DNA of 64,000 bases, from positions 62,001 to 126,000 of the forward strand of contig LBUS01000002.1 of the NCBI GenBank assembly GCA_000992695.1, read 5' to 3'. Source of the DNA: Candidatus Peregrinibacteria bacterium GW2011_GWF2_38_29. Lineage in GTDB: Bacteria > Patescibacteriota > Gracilibacteria > UBA1369 > UBA12463. Made by a program: the position numbers and the translations under genes. A model generated the notes under the pieces. The model did no database searches. It saw only the letters and a program-made list of their open reading frames with translations, and was not told the origin of the DNA. Below are positions 57,291-64,000 of this stretch, piece by piece. Each line of letters starts with the position of its first letter. Position 1 is the stretch's first letter.

Positions 57291-58547
57291 TTTCACCTTC
57301 TTCGCTGGCTTTTTAGCCGGAATAGGTTTTTTTAGGCCTTTAGTATAAGTAAAACCAAAAATAAGCGCAAGAGCAATTATTAAAATTATTGCGCCGATTT
57401 TTAAATATGCAATATAGTTGATTACGTATACTGTTTTTGATTTTGTTACTTTTTCTCCCGCTGAGTCTGTTACTTCAAGCGTAACTCTGTATTTTCCTTG
57501 ATCTTTAAATGTATAAGCAGGGCTTGCTCCTTCAAGCTTTATTGACTCGTTTATTGTCCATGCAAAATTTGTAATTTCACCGTCTTTATCAAGAGAGTCG
57601 CTTGAATCAAAGTCAACCGTTGTTTCAATTTGTACAAACATTCCCGGTTTTTCGAATTTTACTATTGGAGCCAGGTTTGTTGGAAACGGGTCGTCTTTGT
57701 CTAAAATTCCGTCATTATCGTCATCCGGATCAGCATTATTGCCAATTCCGTCTCCATCTGTGTCTTCCCACTCTTTTGGATCAAGAGGGAAGGCGTCTCT
57801 TCCATCAATAGTATTATCTTTGTCCGTATCCGGATCTTTAGGATTTGTTTTTACTAGAACTTCTTTTGTGTCATCTAAAAAGTCATTATCATTATCTTTA
57901 TCGCTATTATCGCCAATTCCGTCTTCATCCGCATCTTTCCATTCTTTTGAATCAAGTGGGAATACATCTACTTTGTCCGGCGCGCCATCATTATCATCGT
58001 CTAAATCAGCATTATTTCCAATTCCATCTCCGTCTGTATCAATTGATTCTTTTGGGTTTCTTGGAAACGCATCTTCGCCATTTGCCGCTTTGTCACCGTC
58101 CATATCCGTATCCCGACTATCTGCAATTCCGTCTCGGTCCAAGTCCGGTGCTACATATATTGTTTTAGTTATAATGTTGTTTGCAGGATTATCTCCCTCG
58201 GCTTTAAAGGGGAATACTTGGACTTTTATCGTGATTGTTCCTGCCGGCATTTTAAAATCAACGAAAACATCATCTGTTTTGCCCGCTAAAGTTGAAACCG
58301 GTTGATCTCCATTTATTTGTTTATCATGCGTTTCATCAATGAATTTTACAGTTCCGAGCAAGTCCGTTGTTGCGCTGTTTCCCACTGTTGCGTAAATCTT
58401 TACGGACTGTCCTTCAGTTGGCGCATTATCTGAGAATTTTACATTATCCGCTGAAAGCGATAAGTCGCTTGTATAAGCGGCTAACGTTACTATTGGTTGT
58501 GCGAAAAAGCACAATAAAACAAGTCCAATTGTTAAAGTTTTTTTCAT
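57276..58547 (-). CDS. Secreted protein with thrombospondin type-3-like Ca-binding repeats and PKD-like domain, C-terminal TM
   Basis: Signal peptide; repeated DTDGDGIGNNADxDDDNDGxxDxxDxFPLDxKEW; LDKDGEITNFAWTI...YTFKDQGKYRVTLEVTDSAG. Confidence 0.85.
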   Translation of the reverse strand: MKKTLTIGLVLLCFFAQPIVTLAAYTSDLSLSADNVKFSDNAPTEGQSVKIYATVGNSATTDLLGTVKFIDETHDKQINGDQPVSTLAGKTDDVFVDFKMPAGTITIKVQVFPFKAEGDNPANNIITKTIYVAPDLDRDGIADSRDTDMDGDKAANGEDAFPRNPKESIDTDGDGIGNNADLDDDNDGAPDKVDVFPLDSKEWKDADEDGIGDNSDKDNDNDFLDDTKEVLVKTNPKDPDTDKDNTIDGRDAFPLDPKEWEDTDGDGIGNNADPDDDNDGILDKDDPFPTNLAPIVKFEKPGMFVQIETTVDFDSSDSLDKDGEITNFAWTINESIKLEGASPAYTFKDQGKYRVTLEVTDSAGEKVTKSKTVYVINYIAYLKIGAIILIIALALIFGFTYTKGLKKPIPAKKPAKKVKTGRG

Positions 58548-58583
58548 TGTGAGGTGGGTTATTTTAAGGGCCTTTTTTGGCCT

Positions 58584-61286
58584 TTATTTTTTGACTTTCG
58601 CGGGCGCTGTCTTTTTTTCTTCCATTTCGATTACTTCTGTTGTTTCTCCGTTTTCAGGATTTTCGTCCGCTTTTTCATCGACAGGGATAATCGATATGGA
58701 TGCAACTTTGTCGTTTGGATTCATTCTCATGAGATAAACGCCTTGAGTTGCTCTTCCTTGAACTGGAATATTTTTAATATCAATTCTTATTGTTTGTCCT
58801 TCTTTCGAAATTATCAAAAGATCGCTAACCATTGTTTCGTCGATGATTTTTGCTCCAACGACTTTGCCTGTTTTTGGCGTTACGTTAGCTGTTTTTATGC
58901 CGCTTCCGCCTCTACCTTGAAGCCTATAGTCTTTTACAGAGCTGATTTTCCCAAGACCGTTTTCCATTATAACGAGGAGCTCAGCTTCTTGGTTTTTAAC
59001 GACATCCATTTCAACAACATAATCAGTGCCTTTTAATCTTATTCCGCGTACGCCGCTTGTTGCTCTTCCCATTGCGCGCGCTTCGTCTTCTTTAAATTTG
59101 ATACTTTGACCGTTGTTTGTAATGATTGTGATTTCTTGACCCGTTGAAACTTCGCGTACCCATTCAAGCGAATCGTTTTCGCGTATTTTTATTGCTATAA
59201 GGCCGCTTTTTCTAACATTTTCAAAGTCTTTTATAATGGTTTTTTTGATTGTTCCTTTACGAGTTGCCATAACCAAATATTCTCCGCAAAGCTTTTCTCC
59301 ACAGTTTAAGATTGCGGTTACTTGTTCGCCATCTCTTAAATTAAGAAGATTTACAATTGGAGTTCCTTTTGCAACGCGCATTGCTTGTGGGATTTCATAA
59401 ACGAAAATTCGGTATACGCGACCTGCGTTTGTGAAGAACATCATTTCATCATGGTTTGTGCCATAACGTACGATTTTTATTTCATCTTCTTCTTTTGTTG
59501 TGATGCCAATAACGCCTTTTCCGCCACGCCTTTGCGTTCTGAATGATGCCGGAGGCATGCGTTTTATATAATTGGATTGTGTGAGCATGACAACCATTGG
59601 CTCATTTGGAATGGTGTCTTTGAGTGAAATTTGATCAACGGCGGTTGGAACAACTTCTGTTCTTCTTTCATCGCCATATTTTTCTTTAATTTCGATAAGC
59701 TCTTTTTTCATTATATCGAGGATCTTTTTTGCACTTTTCAAAATTCCCTCAAGTTCTTCGATAAGAGCCAATTTTTCTTTATATTCTGCGACAATCTTGG
59801 ATCTTTCAAGGCCGGCTAATGTTTGAAGTCTCATTTCCAAAATTGCATTTGCTTGAAGGTCTGATAATTTGAATTTTTTAACCAAAGCAACTTGAGCAGT
59901 TTCTTTTGTTTCGGATTTTCGGATTGTATCAATAACTTCATCTATGTTATCAAGCGCTATAACAAGCCCTTCTAAGATGTGTGCTCTTTCTTTTGCAATT
60001 CGAAGATCATATTGAGTTCTTCTTGTGATGACTACTTTTCTATGTTCAACGAATGTTTCAAGAATTTGTTTTAAATCAAACAATTTTGGCTGAATTCCAT
60101 CTGCAAGTGCAATCATGTTCATATTGAATGTTGATTGCATTGGTGTGAGTTTGAATAATTGATTGAGAATTTTTTTAGGATAAGAATCTTTTTTTAATTC
60201 AATGACAACGCGAATTCCTTCTCTTTGATTGGACTCATCTCTGATGTCTGTAATCCCTATGATTTTCTTTTCGTGAACGAGTTCTGCGATTTTTTCAACG
60301 AGAGTTGATTTGTTTGTTTGATAAGGGATTTCTGTAATTATAATGTCGAATCTTCCATTTTTTCTTTCTTCAATTGATGCTTTTGCTCTCATAACAATGC
60401 CTCCGCGACCTGAGCTATATGCGGCTTTGATTGCGTTTACATCATAAATATAGCCTCCGGTTGGGAAATCTGGTCCTTTAATAAATTGCATTAAATCGTC
60501 GATCGTTGCTTCTTTGTTGTCTGCGATATGCAAAATTCCATCAATAACTTCAGTGAGGTTGTGCGGTGGAATGGAGGTTGCCATACCAACTGCGATACCG
60601 TTTGTTCCGTTTAATAACAATTGTGGAATTTTTGATGGCATAACCATTGGCTCTTTAAGCCTTCCATCATAGTTCGCTTGCCAGTTGACCGTATCTTTAT
60701 CTATATCTGTTAAAACTTCTTCTGCGAGTTTTGCTAATTTAACCTCAGTGTATCTCATGGCGGCAGGGGAGTCACCATCAATAGAACCCATGTTTCCTTG
60801 TCCATGAACGGTTGGATATCTCATGGAGAAGTCTTGTGCCATGCGGATTAATGCGTCATAAACCGAGGCATCGCCATGTGGATGATATTTACCTAAAACT
60901 TCACCGACTACGGTTGCGGATTTTCTGAAAGGTCCAGTTGGGCGAAGTCCGATTTCGTGCATTGCATATAAAATGCGTCTATGAACGGGTTTTAAGCCAT
61001 CGCGAACATCCGGAAGTGCGCGTGAAACGATGACGCTCATGGCATAATCCAAATAACAAGTTTCCATTTCGTCTGAAATTTCACGCTTGTATACATCTTT
61101 CATTTCAAGAGGAAGAAGCGATTGTTCCGCAGAATCGTCTTGATTTTCTAAGGCTTGCTCAGGAGCTTGTTCAGAGGTTTGTTCTGGCTCGGTTTCCGGC
61201 AGGTCTTGTTTTTTGCCTTTATCTTGCGGATTTTTTGAATTTTTGTTCTTTTTATTTTTATCGTCGTTTGAATCTTTTTTTGCCAT
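58584..61286 (-). CDS. gyrA: DNA gyrase subunit A
   Basis: [41 protein letters not shown], GyrA-box QRRGGKG. Confidence 0.97.
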   Translation of the reverse strand: MAKKDSNDDKNKKNKNSKNPQDKGKKQDLPETEPEQTSEQAPEQALENQDDSAEQSLLPLEMKDVYKREISDEMETCYLDYAMSVIVSRALPDVRDGLKPVHRRILYAMHEIGLRPTGPFRKSATVVGEVLGKYHPHGDASVYDALIRMAQDFSMRYPTVHGQGNMGSIDGDSPAAMRYTEVKLAKLAEEVLTDIDKDTVNWQANYDGRLKEPMVMPSKIPQLLLNGTNGIAVGMATSIPPHNLTEVIDGILHIADNKEATIDDLMQFIKGPDFPTGGYIYDVNAIKAAYSSGRGGIVMRAKASIEERKNGRFDIIITEIPYQTNKSTLVEKIAELVHEKKIIGITDIRDESNQREGIRVVIELKKDSYPKKILNQLFKLTPMQSTFNMNMIALADGIQPKLFDLKQILETFVEHRKVVITRRTQYDLRIAKERAHILEGLVIALDNIDEVIDTIRKSETKETAQVALVKKFKLSDLQANAILEMRLQTLAGLERSKIVAEYKEKLALIEELEGILKSAKKILDIMKKELIEIKEKYGDERRTEVVPTAVDQISLKDTIPNEPMVVMLTQSNYIKRMPPASFRTQRRGGKGVIGITTKEEDEIKIVRYGTNHDEMMFFTNAGRVYRIFVYEIPQAMRVAKGTPIVNLLNLRDGEQVTAILNCGEKLCGEYLVMATRKGTIKKTIIKDFENVRKSGLIAIKIRENDSLEWVREVSTGQEITIITNNGQSIKFKEDEARAMGRATSGVRGIRLKGTDYVVEMDVVKNQEAELLVIMENGLGKISSVKDYRLQGRGGSGIKTANVTPKTGKVVGAKIIDETMVSDLLIISKEGQTIRIDIKNIPVQGRATQGVYLMRMNPNDKVASISIIPVDEKADENPENGETTEVIEMEEKKTAPAKVKK

Positions 61287-61293
61287 ATATAAT

Positions 61294-61354
61294 GATGTCG
61301 CTTCGCGACAGTTAAATTTATATAGGCCTGTGCTCGCAAACGCGAGCGGCCTGA
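61294..61354. repeat. Dispersed hairpin element, copy 3
   Basis: TGTCGC-TTC-GCGACA hairpin then TTTATATAGGCCTGT-GCTCGC-AAAC-GCGAGC-GGCCTG. Confidence 0.7.
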
Positions 61355-61493
61355 AATAAGCGTTTTAAGTCACGAATAATTTAGCATAGATTGGTGAAAA
61401 ATAAAATAGTTAAATATTTCTTAAACTTTTCTTGCAAGTTTTTATTTGTGAGTTAATTTGTCGATGATAGTATTGATTTTTTATTCGATGTAC

Positions 61494-61522
61494 GTTATTA
61501 TGTACATGTATTACATAATAAC
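61494..61522. promoter_or_regulatory. Perfect 11-bp-arm palindrome, candidate toxin-antitoxin operator
   Basis: GTTATTATGTA-catgtat-TACATAATAAC just upstream of the antitoxin start. Confidence 0.7.
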
Positions 61523-61532
61523 AAAAATTAAT

Positions 61533-61844
61533 ATGAATATGAGAACGATTTTATCTATATCCGAGGCTAGAAAGAGAATATTTGAAATTGCGGATGATGT
61601 TTCCAAGGCGAGCGTTTATTATACTTTAACTGAAAACGGTAGGCCAAAAGTCGTGATTATGTCTGCTGAAGAATTTGAATCGTGGACTGAAACGATTGAG
61701 GTTATGCGAGAATTTCCAGATATATTAAAGGAGATAGAAGAAGTTGAAAAAGACATGAAGAGTGGAAAGTATAAAAATTATACAACTTTAGATGAAATTC
61801 TTGAGAAAGAGGGCTATAAAAAGACTAAATCGAAAAAGATATGA
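61533..61844 (+). CDS. Phd/YefM-family antitoxin
   Basis: MRTILSISEARKRIFEIADDVSKASVYYTLTENGRPKVVIMSAEEFESW. Confidence 0.82.
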   Translation: MNMRTILSISEARKRIFEIADDVSKASVYYTLTENGRPKVVIMSAEEFESWTETIEVMREFPDILKEIEEVEKDMKSGKYKNYTTLDEILEKEGYKKTKSKKI

Positions 61845-62095
61845 AATATAAAGTGAGTTTTTCGCCGAATGCCGAAAAGGATATGAAAAAACTTCCTGAT
61901 AAGCTTCGCTTGCGCATTCTTTTGGTTTTATCAAGGATTTCTGTGAATCCTTTTATGGGTAAAAAACTGGATGGAAAACTCTCCGGGCATTATTCTTTCC
62001 GAGCTTGGCCTTATCGAGTTATTTATCAGATTTTTAAAGATAAGTTGCTTGTTGTTGTCGTTAAAATTGGACATAGGCAGAGTGTTTATTTATAA
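61841..62095 (+). CDS. RelE/ParE-family toxin
   Basis: MKYKVSFSPNAEKDMKKLP...GHYSFRAWPYRVIYQIFKDKLLVVVVKIGHRQSVY; overlaps antitoxin stop. Confidence 0.88.
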   Translation: MKYKVSFSPNAEKDMKKLPDKLRLRILLVLSRISVNPFMGKKLDGKLSGHYSFRAWPYRVIYQIFKDKLLVVVVKIGHRQSVYL

Positions 62096-62124
62096 TGGCG
62101 ATACACAAAAATAAACATTATTTT

Positions 62125-62703
62125 ATGAAAACCTTTTTAAAGTTTTTTACTTTAATTTTGATTTTACCGCTTCTATTTTTAGGCGGATGTAGTTCGGATT
62201 CTTCAAATATAACTAACCAAGATAATATGGCTAAAGCTATAAAAGCGACTGTTTATACGACTGTTGGCGACTTTGATCTTGAATTGAACGTAAAAGATAC
62301 GCCTGTGACTGCGAATAATTTTGTTACTTTGGCGAAAAAAGGATTTTACGATAATACGATTTTTCATCGTGCGATTAAGGGTTTTATGGTTCAAGGTGGA
62401 GATCCAACCGGAACCGGAATGGGTGGCCCTGGTTATAAATTTAAAGATGAGCCTTTTAAAGGTGAATATGATAGGGGAGCGATTGCAATGGCTAATAGCG
62501 GACCAAATACAAACGGAAGCCAGTTTTTCATAATGCATAAAAGCTATCCTTTGCCAAAAAATTATGTGATTTTCGGGAAAGTTACGAAAGGAATTGAGAC
62601 GATTGATAAGATTGCCGAGGCAAAGGTTGTTAGGAGCGATTCCGGTGAAATGTCTAAGCCGGTTGATCCTGTGAAAATTACAAAGATCGAGATTGCTGAT
62701 TAA
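62125..62703 (+). CDS. Cyclophilin-type PPIase lipoprotein
   Basis: Lipobox LFLGGC; IFHRAIKGFMVQGGDPTGTGMGGPGYKFKDE...MANSGPNTNGSQFFI; start at MKTFLKFF. Confidence 0.92.
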   Translation: MKTFLKFFTLILILPLLFLGGCSSDSSNITNQDNMAKAIKATVYTTVGDFDLELNVKDTPVTANNFVTLAKKGFYDNTIFHRAIKGFMVQGGDPTGTGMGGPGYKFKDEPFKGEYDRGAIAMANSGPNTNGSQFFIMHKSYPLPKNYVIFGKVTKGIETIDKIAEAKVVRSDSGEMSKPVDPVKITKIEIAD

Positions 62704-62854
62704 TTCGGGTTTTTAATGCGAATTCCGCATAATTTATTAGATTTTAAATTATTTTTTTGTCAAACCTATTATTTTAGTAACCATGTTGTACCCCTTGAAC
62801 GGAAAATGCTTTTGTGCTATACTATAACGATATATTTGAAATAAAAATAAAAAC

Positions 62855-64000
62855 GTGGAGGAAACAAAAACTCAAACAGTTGGTGGTGTGAATCCGGCTT
62901 CTGCTGTAAATACAGCCGTTTCTGGTCAAGATACGGCGCAGACGCTTGCTTCTCCGGAATGGCTTAATAAGGCTGCGGCTCCAGTTCCTGCTGTTTCGAT
63001 TGCGGAAGCACCTGCTGCTCCGGCTACTGCATCGACGTTTCAAGTTCAGACGCCAATTACTCAGGCGGAAGTACTATCTTCTGCTCAGACAGAGGTGCCA
63101 GTTGCGACTTCAACTCAAGCTCAGGCGCCGGTTCAAGAAGCTGCTGTTGTCCCCGATCAAGCCGTGACTCAAGCTTCTCAAAAGAAAAAGAGTTTGTTTG
63201 ATAGTTTTAAAGAAAATTTCTTACCAGGTATAGGTAGTTTTGAAAAGAAGGTTAATGCTGCTCCTGCTTCAATCGCTTCCGGCATGCCTTCTATTTCCGC
63301 TCAAGCCGCTGAAGCTGAAAGACGCCAATTGATGGAGGCTGAAAAGGTTTATCAAGAAGGTCTTGCTTCGATTCGTGATTTGATCGCTCCAAGCTCAATG
63401 GAAATTCGTTATGATTCGATTAGGCTTGAGAGCGTTTTCGCAGAAAGTTTTTATGTGTTCACATATCCTCGTTTTCTTGAAGCTAACTGGCTTGCTCCGA
63501 TTATTAACTTTGAAGGAACGGTTGATATTTCACAATTCATTTATCCGATTGATTCGGGTTCGATAATGAAAGTTTTGAAAAAGAAAGTTGCACAAATGCA
63601 ATCCGCAACACATATAGCTGCGGAAAAAGGTCAAGTTCGTGATCCCGCTCTTGAAACAGCTCTTGAGGATGCGGAACAACTTAGAACGGAAATTCAACGT
63701 GGTCAGGAAAAATTCTTTCAATTTGGGCTTTATGTCACAATTTATGCCGATGATGAAGCTAAACTTAAGAGAATTTCAAAACAGCTTGAAGGTTTGCTTG
63801 GTGGAAAATTGATTTTAACAAAACGCGCACAAGTTAGAGCTGAACAGGCTTTTACATCTTGTTTGCCTTTATGTTTGGATGAATTGGATGAAGTTAGAAA
63901 TATGAATACTTCGCCTTTATCAAGCACATTCCCATTCATTTCCACAAGTCTTACATCTGATAATGGTATTTTATATGGAATAAATCGTCATAATGATTCG
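62855..64000 (+). CDS. VirB4/TraC-like ATPase, N-terminal part, truncated by window end
   Basis: Open frame to 64000 from GTG 62855; MEIRYDSIRLESVFAESFYVFTYPRFLEANWLAPIINF...FPFISTSLTSDNGILYGINRHNDS typical of VirB4-like proteins. Confidence 0.75.
   Translation, partial: MEETKTQTVGGVNPASAVNTAVSGQDTAQTLASPEWLNKAAAPVPAVSIAEAPAAPATASTFQVQTPITQAEVLSSAQTEVPVATSTQAQAPVQEAAVVPDQAVTQASQKKKSLFDSFKENFLPGIGSFEKKVNAAPASIASGMPSISAQAAEAERRQLMEAEKVYQEGLASIRDLIAPSSMEIRYDSIRLESVFAESFYVFTYPRFLEANWLAPIINFEGTVDISQFIYPIDSGSIMKVLKKKVAQMQSATHIAAEKGQVRDPALETALEDAEQLRTEIQRGQEKFFQFGLYVTIYADDEAKLKRISKQLEGLLGGKLILTKRAQVRAEQAFTSCLPLCLDELDEVRNMNTSPLSSTFPFISTSLTSDNGILYGINRHNDS

Noticed and set aside
57680-58150. Possible CRISPR-like periodic repeat
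   Set aside because: Degenerate, in-frame protein-coding TSP3-like repeats without constant repeats or unique spacers; no cas genes in the window
57697-58305. 202-aa Ser/Leu-rich plus-strand ORF
   Set aside because: Mirror of the Asp-rich repeat array on the minus strand
1-64000. Alternative genetic code (UGA = Gly, as in Gracilibacteria/Absconditabacteria)
   Set aside because: Several conserved genes end naturally at TGA (e.g. relA-like at 3520, rpoD at 22286, sugar transferase at 19342) and no in-frame TGA interrupts conserved proteins

Overview
AT-rich bacterial chromosome segment, densely packed with mostly housekeeping genes. Gene content and compact style suggest a Patescibacteria/CPR-type genome; this is an inference, since no rRNA is present. 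TGA is used as a stop codon. Recognisable genes include relA/spoT-type, recO, ftsX, gatCA, glnA, holA, an archaeal-type tpiA, hpf, murE, truB, dnaG-rpoD-greA, lgt, pyrG, trpS, priA, secDF, manC, gpmI, prepilin peptidase, ruvC, pyk, glmS, purQ, M24 peptidase, pgi, ruvA, tgt, rpmE, gyrA, a RelE-type toxin-antitoxin pair and a 3'-truncated VirB4-like ATPase. There are two tRNAs (Arg-TCG, Cys-GCA). The least ordinary region is 32.0-38.7 kb. It holds two large primary-type sigma-70 proteins with a shared non-canonical N-terminal domain, plus a 610-aa protein with three winged-helix-like modules and no sigma core. All three genes are preceded by nearly the same promoter/leader (ATTGAATTT-N14/15-TARAAT ... 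ATAAAYATTTTT-ATG). Other notable items are a parvulin domain embedded in SecDF, a PurQ with two PurS-like repeats, a dispersed covarying hairpin family at gene junctions, and a 158-bp inverted-repeat element at 6.0-6.2 kb. All homology calls are by eye from motifs; no searches were run.
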